DNA from: Basidiobolus meristosporus CBS 931.73
Lineage: Eukaryota > Basidiobolomycota > Basidiobolomycetes > Basidiobolales > Basidiobolaceae
NCBI GenBank assembly: GCA_002104905.1
Contig: MCFE01000337.1
Coordinates: 28,247 to 92,246 of the forward strand
Reading direction: 5' to 3'
Length of the DNA: 64,000 nucleotides
Shown here: positions 12,711-27,000 of the stretch, one piece after another
How positions within the stretch are numbered: position 1 is the stretch's first letter
Layout of the letters: every line of letters begins with the position of its first letter
The notes under the pieces: generated by a model
The model's input: the letters and a program-made list of their open reading frames with translations, nothing else
Database searches by the model: none
Told to the model about the DNA's origin: nothing
Translations under genes and position numbers: made by a program

Positions 12711-13901
12711 ATGTTTTCTCCTCAAAAAGATTCTGCTGCTGCGACCATCCAAAAGATCTACCGTGGTTATTGGTTAGTGGTATTTCCTGAATTTTGTCCC
12801 AATCACGCTACTTTTTTTACCACGGCGGGTCCCCCCTCAATAGCCCCATCATCTGAAATACTGATTGCTTTCTATAAAGTCTTCGACGAGAACTTCAAGG
12901 TCTTACCCTAACTGCAGCCCGGTGGCATGAGATCCTTGAGTTCATCCGAGCTCATATGTTGAGTAATCAACAGCTTCAGAAAGATATATCGAAATCGGAG
13001 CGTGCTAGAAGACGTTGGCAGAAAGCGATCTTCTTCAGTGCGCGATTGGGAAGGGTAGCTGAACATTTTCTTCTGAACCCGGAATGAATGGATCCTAAAC
13101 TATTGAATTCTACCATAGGGAATCCTGGATGGCGACGCGGATTCTGCCTTACTTTTGAAAACCGAACACTGGCTAGAGTCGGTGGACATCGAACACCGGT
13201 ATGGCTCTAACTTACGGGTAAGCATCTCCCTAGTGATCTCTGGGACCGGATCTGTTGCTCACAAAATTGCTCTCGCTGTTCAGGCGTATCATGACCATTG
13301 GAAAGTGAAGGAGGACACCGATCAAAACTTCTTTTATTGGCTTGATTTCGGTAAAGGAAGAACGTTGGATTTGCCGGAATGTCCACGTAGCAAGCTGGAC
13401 AGTCAAAAGCTGGTGTACTGCTCGCTAGAGGAGCGAGAAAAGTTTCGCGTTACAGTGGATCCGGAAACACGCTTATTGGTTTACGCTAACTCCGGCCTTC
13501 CGGTTCATACCTTTCCGGAACCCCAGCCAGAATTGGCACCGGACGGTGCCCATGCCGACTCCATCGGATCGAATGGTGCCGACCAACAGAAAGCGCCCAA
13601 GGGCTTCAAATTCATCTACGTCATCTCGCCAGCAGGGAATCTGTACATTCATCGCAAGATCCGAGGCCGATTTCAGCACTCGAGTTTCCTGGCTGGACAG
13701 AGTGTGTGGGGTGCTGGTGGGATCGAGGTGGACCAAGGGAGGCTGCTCAAAGTCACCCTCCATAGTGGGCACTATCGGCCCACGGTTAAGCATTTGGATC
13801 GATTCATTGAATACCTCAAGGCTCAAGGAGTCGAGTTGGACCACGTTGTGAGGGAAACCTTTAAAAACAAGGCTATGAAAGGCACCGAGCCTAAAGTGTA
13901 G
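12711..13901 (+). CDS. IQ-motif calmodulin-binding protein, similar to plant IQM family
   Basis: Four exons (12711-12772, 12880-13054, 13119-13217, 13284-13901) give 317 residues. The N-terminus has an IQ motif (AAATIQKIYRGYW) expected to bind calmodulin or a myosin-type light chain. The main domain has the landmarks of plant IQM proteins: LTAARWHEILEF, WLESVDIEHRYGSNL, FFYWLDFGKG, KFIYVISPAGNLYIH, FQHSSFLAGQSVWGAGGI and LHSGHYRPT. The third intron (66 nt, 13218-13283) has no stop and keeps frame, but removing it restores the family pattern RYGSNL-AYHDHW. The biochemical function of the domain is unknown to me. An AATAAA lies at 13917. Confidence 0.8.
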
Positions 13902-14041
13902 CCTTCACTTGGCACAATAAATGATTTTCTGGATGTACACATTAGTTACTGGTTTATTTTAAAGCCTGTCTTCGACCTGGGTATGATGAGGAGGGATGAA
14001 ATACATATATAGTTTAGGTTGGTTGGTTGGTTCGTGCCCGG

Positions 14042-14520
14042 TTACTGCTTTTGCTCAGCTTCAGGGGCAGCCTCTACTTTGGTTTGCTCGGTAGCTCCAC
14101 CGTTACCGTACAGAACTTCGTAGCGCTTACGGTTGGCTTCCTGAACCTGTTGCGCGCGGTTCTTTCTTTCAAAACCAGTCAAAGCAGCTTCAGAGCCGTT
14201 AGCAAATCCAGCGAGGGAAATGGCAATCAGCAACCAAGACTATGGGAATGCGAGTTAGTACCGGAAAACTGGACCAAAGAACATGTCGACGTAGCTAACC
14301 TTTTGTACAGTGGGGAGACGGTTGAAGTAAGGCCAGGTGGCGTTGGCGACAACTCCGGCAAAAGAGGCGACAGCGGCATACTTTACAGCACCAAAAAAGC
14401 CACTGCGATACAGAAAGGTAAGTAAACGCTCAAGGCTGGAGCCTAGCAATCGACGGATTCTTACCGGGTCATGGCAGAGTCGGTAACCTCCTCACCCTCG
14501 GTTCTAGTGACGACACGCAT
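14042..14520 (-). CDS. Small two-helix membrane protein, possibly ENOD93/HIG1-like
   Basis: Three exons (14465-14520, 14300-14402, 14042-14239) give 118 residues. Two hydrophobic helices are visible: GAVKYAAVASFAGVVANATW and SWLLIAISLAGFANGSEAAL, followed by a basic stretch (ERKNRAQQ) and a polar Ala/Glu/Gln tail. Size and pattern resemble the early nodulin 93 / HIG1-type small proteins, some of which associate with mitochondrial respiratory complexes, but this match is from memory of a weak pattern. It converges with the IQ-motif gene. The exon structure, with three consistent GT-AG junctions, makes the gene itself likely; the function is uncertain. Confidence 0.6.
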
Positions 14521-15244
14521 GTTGTGTATATAGAGAGAAGTATAAATGTAACAAAAATTACGAACGAACACTTCCGCCCTCAACTGAGCATTGTATTTAT
14601 AGTCAATCCGCCAGCCAGCGCTATTATCAATCCATGTCAGATTACCTAAATTAGGAGATAAACATGCTATTAGCAATCCATATTCTTTAAATGACTTCTT
14701 TTCTCGATTTCGGAGCCGTATTTGTCCCCATCGTCGTGAAGAACCACTGATCCCGGAGTCTGGACTTGACCGTTGCCTTATTTGTTCCGCATGGTCCTAA
14801 TTCACCCCTCCGTCTACTTTCGATTATTGGCGACAAGTGGTTTGCTTTTGAATAAGCTTTACCTTGGGCTCCTGTTGTGGCAAGTCAAGCCCTCCTAATT
14901 TGGATGACCGGAAATACCGTTTACCACCCCGAACCTGGTGAATGAGCTGCCCCACCGGGATCCCCACTAAACCCCACTCAGATTAGCTTCTCCCTCGATT
15001 GGACAAGCTGTCGATCGCTGGAGTGTTTCTGATATATAAATAATAAGCTACGAATCCGCGAAATATCGGGAAATTTGCTGTTGTTCGTGGGATTCCCCTA
15101 ATTCCCATTTTCCCGTAATTTCCTTTGATTGTTCTTGTCGTTGATCAAGTGCTGGCGATGTCAATACCCTCCTATAAACCGCATTCATTATACTCTGCAA
15201 CATAGTTATTGCTATCTTCCCCTCCCCCAGATATTTTTGGTGAC
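14521..15244. promoter_or_regulatory. Promoter region of the hybrid histidine kinase gene
   Basis: A 724-bp divergent intergenic region. A TATATAAA box lies at 15033-15040, about 205 bp before the kinase ATG. The reading frame upstream of that ATG is open back to 15209 but starts with TTG, so ATG 15245 is taken as the start. Confidence 0.45.
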
Positions 15245-18200
15245 ATGGATTGGGAATTCGAATTAAAGGAGCTTCTTGACTTCTCCATATTAAAAGTGCT
15301 GGCGCGCACTACAGGCTCCACCCTATGCGAGGCACGGGACACCTGCACACAGGAAGTCAAATGGTTAAAGGCCTTTTCGTCAAGGCGGAATCTTAAAAGA
15401 GACCGGTTTTTTTCAGAGTCAATCATAAGGTCAGGTGGCGACAGTTTGGTTCCCACCCTACTTGATACCATCCATACTGAAGATGATGGCGATTTCCTCA
15501 TCCTTGAGCCGGCAGGGATTCCTTTAGACACATACAAACCAACCAGCCTCGAAGATTTCCTGTTAATGGCCATACGATGTTGTGACTGCTTGGAGAAGCT
15601 CCACTTGTTGGCGATTGTTCACGGAGGCGTGTGTAGGGAGTGCTTCTTGTGGGACGAGACAAAGGAGCAGTTGAGGATTTCGGATTTTTGCCACTCACGA
15701 ACCAATTCCGTACAAAGCCAACTGCACATTACTTCCACCATGATAGACAGAATCCAAAGTCGCTCCCCGCATAAAGCTCTGGACTTCACCAGTGACATAC
15801 TAGATTTAGGTAACTATTCTCTAAGAAAGTATTGCTCCACTGCTAGCTTTAGCCTTTTGACATTGACATAGGCGAGCCATTCTCTTTGCATAGGTTCGGC
15901 ATTGTTCAAGTTGCTGGTTAATGAACCCCAAGTCGTGGGCATGGATACCTTTGCCAAAACGGGTATCCGGGCATTCCTCGATCCACAACGATATCCAGTT
16001 GCACTGTCCGACTTGTTTGTCAAGTTACTGGTAAGCAGCAAGCAGCTCTCATGTTTGGCACGGGATATAAACGAGTGATTGAATTTGTAGTCGCCCACGA
16101 CAACCTACAAAAGCGTGACCGGCCTGAAAGCCGACCTGGATCGGATCCTCTCTGCCTGCAAGGATCCCAAGAAAACCAACCAAATCCCCCCTGAGCTGGG
16201 CAGATACGATTGCCCAGTTTCCTTGCAGCTCCCTAACAAACTGTATGGGCGCGAGGCGGAGAGGGCGCAGCTGAATACCATACTCGAAAGGATGAGTCAT
16301 CAAGTGCACGAAGGAAGCCAGTCCTCGGAGCTGGTGATTATCACCGGAGACCCAGGGATCGGCAAGACAGCCCTTGTCAACTCAGTACTAAACAAAGCGT
16401 GGAGGCAGGGTATCTTCGTGTCGTGTAGATGCAGGCGGCATTTCCCACTCGGAGCAATCACCCAGTGTTTGCGCAGCACCATCAAGAAGATCATCAAATA
16501 CTCCGACGAGGATCTACAAAGGCTACGGCTCTCGATCTTATCTCAGATCCCTAACAACATGAGACTGCTGCTGGATGACATCCCCGAGTTAAAGCTGGTC
16601 GTTGGCGTCCACCACCCGCCAGTGGAGCCTCTACCGCCCGCACAGGCCCATATGCGCTTCTGTATCACTTATCTCAAGCTTGTTCGCGCAATCACCAATC
16701 TGGAGATCAATCTGACCTGCTTTCTGGATAGACTGGAATGTGCTAGTCAGGCGACGCTGAGTTTGTTCTCGTTCTTGATGAGGAACAGTTGCGGACGCTT
16801 GCTGGTGATTGCCGCGAGAAGAGAGTCCGATAGAGAGAACCAATGGATCCGGGAGCTGCTCGAGTACGACGTCAAAGTCACCGAGATCCCGCTGAGGCCC
16901 TTAAGTACCCAGGATGTTCGAGAGTTTGTTGCTGACACGGTTTCGTTAAACACTAGCGCGGTAGAATCATTAGTCGCTAGCTGCTCTACCGCCGAAGGGA
17001 ATCCATTTGCGTTGACACAAATCCTGATCGCTTTGTATCGGGAGAAACGAATTCAGTTCAACCGTGCAAGCAGCCGATGGAGTTGGCAGTTGGATGCCAA
17101 CAGCAAAATCGTGGATTTCCTGGACGTTGACCTACTCGTACGCTGTTTGCGCAGCCTCAGCAAAGGCCTACAGACGTTGCTTGCTCATGCTTCTATCATT
17201 GGCTACAGCTTTACAGCCAACCTCTTGCACGCCCTGCTCAAGCCGCCGTATCCGCTGGAGGAAAATCTTCAGATCGCCCTTCGTGAGGGATTCATCAGAT
17301 ACGCCCCAGAAGAGGAGTGCTATTACTTCTTCCACGATATAGTTCAGGAAGCGTCCCAGAAGCTGTTGGACGAGGATGCCAAGAGCCAGCTTCACCTAAA
17401 CATCGGTCAATTGCTGTTAAAAGAGACGGGCACGAATGTGTTCCTGATTGCAGAGCACTTCACCTATGCCGCGGGGATCATCCGTCGTCTAGAGGATCGT
17501 GCAGATTACAAGCGATGCTTGGTGGCTGCGGGTGCGAAGGCCAAGTCTTTGGGTGCTCTGGAGAACTCTCTCATTTACTACCAGAAGGCCATTACACTGG
17601 TGGAGCCGCTTCCTCTTCGTGGCCATGCGGAAACCAACTCTTCCTACGAAGAGGCGTTTTCCTTGATGCTGGAGTGTGCAGAGATGTCCAGCGCATGCCA
17701 AGAATTCACAACGGCCTCCGAGATATTGAACCAGCTACTTCTCAAGGCAAGAAGCCTGACTCACAAATGTCAAGTGTACATACATATCTATCATATTCAA
17801 ATGGCAACAAATCAATTCGAAGATGGGGTTCAAACAATCCTGAATTGCCTCCGGGATTTCGGGTTCGATGTCGCACGGGACCCCAAGGATGCCAAGTTGG
17901 GCCCCTTACTGGAGGAGCTCCGATACTCGACACTTCTAGCCGACACCAGTGCATTGGAGGATCGCCTTAAATGGTGTGACGACCCTCAGATGTCGACGCT
18001 AATGGATTTCTTGGCCCCGGCTCTCTACTCCCCTTACATTTCCTGGCTCCGCCACATACACATTGCCATCAGCGCCATCATGGTACGCTTGACGCTGAAA
18101 CATGGGCTTAGCGCACATTCGTGTGAGGCGTTTGTGTACTTCGGTGCTCACTACGCGCATGTGTTTGAGAGCGGAGAGTTTGCGTATGAGTGCGGCAAGT

Positions 18201-21200
18201 TTGGAGTTCGGGTGGCCAAAAGGTTTGCCGGTCCCAACATCCAGGCCAAAGTGTATTTGGTGTTCGCCACGTTTTTGAACCACATGAAGAACGATCCCCA
18301 CGACGGCCTGACTTTGCTGAAAGAATCCCAGGAGCTCGCCTCGTCGGCCGGTAACTTGAAGATCTCTGCCTTGTCGTCGGGTATGGCAGCAACGAAGCAA
18401 TTCTTCCTGGGCCTTCCGCTTGGCGAGGTGCTCAAAAACGCCAGGGCTAGCAGCCTGGAGTTGTTGAAGGTACATCCAGACAATAATCTGACGTATGCCA
18501 TCACCAGCATCTCCAGACTGGTCTTGGCTCTACAGGGGAAGTGTATCCGAGGCTCAGCAAATCTAATCTTTGACGACGGCCAGTATTCGGAAGAAAACCT
18601 CCTTCGTGTCATAACGAGCGAGGCTAGATTTAACCGGTCCATGGTGTGGCACTCGCGAGTTCGTATCTTCGCATTCTACTTCTTAGGGTATTACCCAGAA
18701 GCCCTACAGGAAGCTCAGAGAAGTGAGGAGATCTCGGACAGTAACGAATCCATTGACAACTTCAAAAAGTGGGCCGTTAGCTTTCACTCGCTGACTCTGG
18801 CGGCGCTGATTCGCAAGGGTCAGCTCAATGATAACCAAGCAAAACAAGCTCTGGAGACCATACGGCAAAACCAGCTGACAACTCAGAAGTGGATCGTCCA
18901 CCAGGTGTATGGGCCACATACTACGCTCTTCTTGATTGTGGAAGCGGAGCTATATGCCTTGAATGGCGAGCCGATGAAAGCTCTGGATCTTTACGAGCAG
19001 GCAGCCCAACAGTCACGCCAGTTGAAGCTTGTCCACTACGAAGCATTATCCTACGAGCTATATGCCGAATTTCTTTTGCGTCGAGGTTACATCACCACCG
19101 GCATGATGATGTTGGAGCAATCCATCAAGACCTATAGTAAATGGGGAGCATACGAAAAAGCCCAACTGCTTCAGCGTATGCAAGACAATTGGGTCACTAG
19201 TCTGCCTGCACTCTCCAAAACCCCCAGCTCCGCCTCAGTGGCGTGCCAAACAGACGAGGCGCTAGAGGAGGATGACTCTTCTCGGTTTGCTACAAACGAG
19301 ATAGTGGCCACTCCTCCATCGCAACAGCCTTCCCCAGGCGGCAGAACGCTGACCGATTTCATAGAAACTCTGCAGCATCTCTCATCCGAGCTGGAGTATG
19401 AGCCGCTGATCCATCAAATCCTTGAACAGACTCCTCGCTTCGTCTCTATACACTCGGGCAGTCTGATCCTGTTGGACCAGGGAAAGCTAACTGTATCTGC
19501 TAGATGGGAACATGACGAGGGTGCGTTTCTGCTGAGCCCGGCCATCCCACACGATGACGTGAGTTTCGTATGCAGCGCTTTGGTAGACAAAGCCCTTGCA
19601 AGTAAATCGGTGGAGTTTTTTGACTATGACACAACCAACCCTCTGGAAAACGTATCCGCTAAGGTCCGCGAACACATAGACAGGAGGTCGGCTGGCAAGA
19701 AGTTCACCGCGGCGGTGTTCCCGCTGATTCACAAGAACACCCTGGTCGGCGCCCTCTACTTCGAAAACACCGCCCTCCCAGAGCCCGATTTGCAAGAGAT
19801 TGAGCAGCTATGCAAGCACATTGCGCTATGTCTGGTGAACGCGTCCCTCTTAAGAACCACGCAGCTCAAGTTGCGAGAAACCGAGCAAGCCAAGAACCAC
19901 TACCTCACCCTTGTGAATGCACTTCCATGTGTTGTGTGGATTGGCAACCGAGATGGCTCCAGTTGGTTTGTCAACGAGAAAGTCGAGGAAATCACCGGGG
20001 TTACCTCGAATCAGTTTCTGGGGTGGGGGTGGTCACAGTTCATTCACCCAGACGATATTGACTCGATGATGAGCAAGTGGCGATCATGCATCGCCAAGCT
20101 GCAAGCCTGCGAGTTGGAATTCCGAATGCTCTCGAGAGATGGTACATATAGGTGGGTGCTAGGTCGCCATGTCTGTGTCCGCGACACGTACGGAAAATAC
20201 ACATGGTACAGCATGTGGATGGATATCGACATCCACAAGCAAGCGTTGTACCATGTCGAGGAAGGCAAAAGACGCTACTCGTTGCTTTTGGAATGCATTC
20301 CTTGCCAGGTGTTTACTGCTCAGCCAGATGGGATCATTGACTACGTCAACTCATCATGGTGCAAGTACACCGGACAGAATATCCAGCAAGCCACCGCGTC
20401 AAACTGGACCAGTTGCATCCACCAGGATGATTTGAAGGCCCACCAGGAGCAGTATACTCAATGCCTGCAGAATGGACTGACGTTGGAGTGCGAGTGCAGA
20501 ATTCGTGGGGCCAGTGGAGCCTATCGCTGGTTCATCATCCGCGCCATGCCTTTGAAGGACTCTTGCGGTACGCTCATCAAATGGTTTGGCATGTGCACGG
20601 ACATTGACGAACAGAAGCAGCAGCAACGGCTAAAATCCAACTTCTTGGCGAACATGTCCCACGAGCTACGCACCCCATTCTCCGGGGTGATTGGGATGCT
20701 CTCCTTGCTTCTGGATACGTCTTTGAACAGCGAGCAACTTGAGTACGTGGAGATGTGCAAGCAGTCATGCGATGTGCTGATGCAAGTCGTGGACGACCTT
20801 CTGAATTTTTCGAAGCTCGAGGCGGGAAAGGTGGTGCTCGAGCAGCTACCGTTTCACGTAGAAGATCTTCTGGGAGATGTGTGCGAACTGCTGACCACCC
20901 TGGTAAGTAAAAAGAACCTTGAAGTTGCGTTCTATGTGGACCCCCGCATCCCGAGTACCTTAATTGGAGATGGAAATCGCCTGAGGCAAATCCTGCTCAA
21001 CCTCCTAGGCAACGCAATCAAATTCACCCCCAAGGGGTATATTGTGGTTCGATGCCACGTCGCTCAAGAGCCATCCCAGGACGGGGAGCTGGTGGTAAAG
21101 ATCGAGGTGGAGGATACCGGGATTGGTATGACCATTGAGGAACAGGCCTATCTGTTTCAACCATTTTCACAGGTCGACGGCAGCACCACACGGCTGTACG

Positions 21201-22252
21201 GCGGGACCGGACTGGGGCTATCCATCTGCTCGCAACTGGTCAAGCTGATGCATGGGCGCATTGGGGTGATCAGTCAGAAGGGGAAGGGCTCGAATTTCTG
21301 GTTTACAGCCACGCTTAAGCAAGAATCCGACGCTGTGTCCGTCGAGAACGCACCTGAAATCCTGCAACTCATCAGTCGGATCCACTCGCTCAAGGAGAGT
21401 CCCCGCTTTCTTATCAGCCTGCACCAGTCCATTGCCCCGATGATCACGAATTATCTCGGCCCGTTTGATTGTGTCACTTGTGAGAACGCACTGGAGATTT
21501 CGGAGGGAATCAACGCTGCCAAGGAGGCGAATCAGCCGTTTGACATTGTGATTTTGGATGCTGCAATGGACCAGGAGCAGTGGGAAATGCTCGTTGAAGC
21601 GAGTCTACTAGATGGGGTCAAGACGTTGGTGCTGACCTACCCATCGTCCGTAAAGATGGATGAAGAGGCCCCTAGCTTTAAGGGGCTGGAAATCCGCCGC
21701 ATCACCAAGCCAGTGAGGCGATCCAAGTTTCTCAAGTGTGTGGTCGATTTGTTTGATGGCAATTCGTCCCCCGATGGTGCGCAAACTTTGTCGACCGCCA
21801 CATCCAGCACCATGCCCGCCGAACCGAATACGGCGAATGAGCCCAATGGTGAAGGAACGATGCATGTCTTAGTGGCGGAGGACAACTTCATTGCACAACA
21901 GCTTATCACTCGAATGTTACAGAGGATGGGACACGACGTCACCGTGACCAACAATGGACTTGAGGTGGTAGACGTCTACAAGAGCCAGCCATACCTGTAT
22001 GCCTGTATATTCATGGACAAAATGATGCCCCTCTGCGACGGATATGAAGCTACTCGCAGAATCCGCGCTTTCGAGAGCGAAAGCAGCATAACCCGCAGAA
22101 TACCCATTGTTGCCTTGACTGCGGATGCCCAGTCCAAAACCAAGAAGGAATGTCTGGGGGTAGGAATGGATATGTGGCTGACCAAACCCTGTGACAAGAA
22201 GAACCTCATGAGAGTGCTGGCCGAGGTGGCAGCCCTTCAACCGGAGTTGTAG
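15245..22252 (+). CDS. Giant hybrid histidine kinase: kinase-like, AAA ATPase, GAF, PAS-PAS, HK, REC
   Basis: Sensor kinase of a fungal multistep phosphorelay, resembling fission yeast Mak2/Mak3 (group X). Exons 15245-15809, 15894-16030 and 16091-22252 give 2,287 residues. In order: a protein-kinase-like domain lacking catalytic HRD and DFG (it reads HGG and DFC), so a probable pseudokinase; an AAA/STAND ATPase with Walker [10 protein letters not shown] near residues 320-328; a long helical, TPR-like region; GAF (about 1316-1490); two PAS domains (about 1500-1745); HisKA with phospho-acceptor His1758 in MSHELRTP; HATPase ([35 protein letters not shown]); a degenerate receiver-like segment ([11 protein letters not shown]); and a C-terminal receiver with acceptor Asp2210 in FMDKMMP and the LTKPCDKK lysine. 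No membrane segment is seen, so a cytosolic sensor is expected. Confidence 0.93.
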
Positions 22253-22490
22253 TGCCTTACTATAGAGCTGATCAATAGAGCGTTTCTGTACAGACATCAA
22301 TACCCATATCATATATCCAAGTCATGTAAACTAATGTAAATAAAATCCGTCCAAATGAATGATTAATCGAGATCATTCACCAAATCGACCTGCTTGACTC
22401 GGAAAAAAAAAAGAAAAAGAAAATTCAGGAGGATCCTCATCAGTGGTAAATGCCGAATTGTGGTACTCCTGTTGTTCGCCTTCTATAGAC

Positions 22491-23965
<1,475 letters not shown>

Positions 23966-24089
23966 TCAATTCCCTATAGCTCACCTATCTTAGACGCATT
24001 CTGATACATTTGTTATATAAAGAAGTCCGGTTGGGTTGAATATATCGGCAACTAATACAATATCCTTTATTAAGAGTTATATCCCCCGG

Positions 24090-27000
24090 TTACCTGTAGT
24101 AACGTTGGTGAATGGGATCATCCTGAGGCAGATGGTGGTAACGGCCTGCTGGAGGCTTAGGTAATGGTCGACTGTAGGGTGTGTACATTGGCATTTGCAT
24201 TGGTTGACTGGATTGAGGCATTGGTGGTGGGGGTTGTGGTCGAGCCATGGGTGTTGGTGTGGCATAAGGGTGAGGATTAGAAGAGTAAATGTTCGGGTTC
24301 ATGTTGGGGGTAGAAGTCATCCTCGTAGCATTGGAGCGGGGATGATTTGGCATGTAGTGCATTGGGTCTGGGAACGTATCAGGGGAATCTCGAGCATAAT
24401 CCGTAGTGAGTGGTGCAGGGTATGCCTGGGGCATGTATACATCAGGCATTGGAATCCCTGCACCTGGGTCATACTGGGCCTGAAAGGGGTAGACAGCGTC
24501 AATCGCACCTGGGCGCTGAGTCTTTGGGGGAAGGGGTTTAGGTGGAGGAGTAGGCTTGGGCCTAGGAGGATGGTTGTATGACGAATTTGAGGCTACATTA
24601 GACGTGGTAAAAGAGCTTATCGAAGGGTAGTTCACTGGCTTTTTAGGCAGAGGTGGACGGTACTCCTCTGATCTTGTGCTGTTGTAAGCAGATCTGCTGC
24701 GGTTTTCGGGTGGCCGGTTCTGGTCTTCGTTGCCTCGATTCCCGCTAAAACTAGCGTAAACTCGCTGGTTTTCCAATCGAGGATGGACCGGTAATGGAGG
24801 TGGAGAGGGTGATGGTGATGGATATGATTCAACATGTTGAGGAATATGAATCGAGTTGAGGTTTCCTGGACGATTTTCGGTAGTCGCATTGCTTGTCACT
24901 GATGTCTTGTAGTCAGGACCATTTGAAGAACCCCCGCTTAGCATGGGGTCCGGAAGAGCACTACGTGGCCGGGGGCGTTGCGAGTGCCTAGTCAACACAT
25001 TTGCACTACCCGATTCAGCAGAATGATTTCTACCTGAAAGATCCGATTGCGGAGGTCGGGGATTATTGGGCGTAACAATGGGTGGCGATTTCGAGGCTTC
25101 CCGAGAAACGAGCACCTGCTCTGGCTCCACTTCTCTAGACTTTGGAGAAACACCTCGAGACAATGAGGCAACACCCTGGCCGGATGATTTTGCATCCTTC
25201 ACATTCTTTGGATCATGGGTGCCTTGAGCCGCACTCGTATCGATTGGTGTCGATATTGTCACTGGAGCTGTAGGTTTTCTATGCGACGTAGACTCGTCGT
25301 TGCTGCTGGGCTTAGAGATCGAGGCCACGCTTACGGTAGACTCCTCCGCAATATGAGGTTGAGTTACAGCCGGTGGTGGGGCTTGTATCTTGGGGATTGA
25401 AGTTGATGAAGTAACGGGGTTAGGAGCTGCCCCTGCAGGAGGCTTGGATGTCTCCGACGCGCTTGGAATAGATACATCTCTTTTGCAGGTCGGGGTGGGA
25501 ATCCGTTTGTTTTCGCTTAGGACTGATGGTGGAGGTGGAGATGGAGATGACTTGCGTACTACTGTTGGCTCAGGAGGGAAGGAGGATTCTGAATTCGCAG
25601 AGGATAGCGGTGCAGGTGACTGAGACTTAGGGATAACCAGTGACCTAGGGATTTGCACCGTTTGTGCGTTCGGGGACCAGGATAGGCGTTGTTCTGAGCT
25701 GATGCTGCTAACGCTGAGACTTCGCATGCCGGTAACAATCTCGCTCTGCTCCACCTGGGTTTTCAGTGTTCGCAAAGAATCCAAAAAGCCCCATGGAGGC
25801 AGAACATGTGTGGAGCCAATGATCACCTCTCTGTTCAATTCTTTCGAGATTTCGTACACCGACCTCATCTCTGAATGGGTCATGCCGCCGATCATAAACA
25901 GGATGATCCGCCCCTTCTGGTTGACGCTCTCCCCTAAGGTGCCTTTCTTCCTCTTGGTCCATTTCGGGGCCTGATGACGAAATACCTGGGCATTGGCACC
26001 CTGCCCATTTGCTCCACCTCCGTGATGATTGCTGGTCATAATGGGGAACATGTCCGGTGGAAGGGTATTTTGAACAAGATTCTCCACGATTTGTTTGACC
26101 ATTGGGACGTACCGAGCAATCATCAGGAAGTCCGTTGGTTCCTTGAAAGTTTTCAGCTTTTTGCTCAAGGTGCTTCCTTTCTTACTGCTCTTGTTCAGTT
26201 TCACGCCCAGCCGATCTAGGCTTTGGATCGCGGCACTATCCTTCTTGTTCAAGTCCAACTGCGCATGAAAATTGATCTCTTGCCAAGTTTCTTCGCGCAA
26301 GCCGTCCTTCGATAAGATGTAGAGGATCAAAATCCGCAACTTGTTGTCGGGACTGATCGACGGATCATCAAGGACAGGCACTATCTCGTCCACCATGTGC
26401 TTGGAGGCTTCGCCATTCTCACGCACGCCCGTAGCCAGATCCTAGCAAGTCAAGAAGATTAGATTTGGGTGAATCGGCTCGAGAGCGCTCCTTACCTGCT
26501 CCAACAGGGCAAGTCTCTCGATATCTAGCTTGGTAAATAGCTCCGTGCACTCCAGCGAAAGTGACATGTGCAGTGAACATTTCTCCTTGATATCCTGGTA
26601 TTCCGGGAGTGAATACAAAGTCTCTCGAAGCTGCCGTAACTTGGCGCTTGCACTCATATCGGGATTGTTGACCATCTTCTTGTTCCCCAGCTTGGTGATT
26701 TTCGCGACCAGGCCTTGAACACACTGGTCAAAAGGGACGTGTCGGTACTCAACCCAGATAGGGTCATCCTCATTCAACGCCCCCTCCTTGTCGATTTCGG
26801 CGCCTTGGGCATCAATGTACTTGTAGGTGTAGGTAGCCTCTTCTGGCAAACACATCAAATCGTGGACTATCGCTTGGTAAGTGACTTCATGCAGCAAGGG
26901 TGCCCGAAGATCTACCGTGCGATCCAGCACGAGCAAGGTGGCCCGGGGTTGACGAGGGTCGATGGTCTAATGGAAATGGTCAGCAGGAGCTTGATTTGTC

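Noticed and set aside
13218-13283. Continuous ORF through this segment of the IQ-motif gene
   Set aside because: GT-AG bounded, 66 nt, and removing it restores the family pattern; treated as an intron.
15209-15244. Upstream start for the histidine kinase
   Set aside because: The extension begins with TTG; first ATG is 15245.
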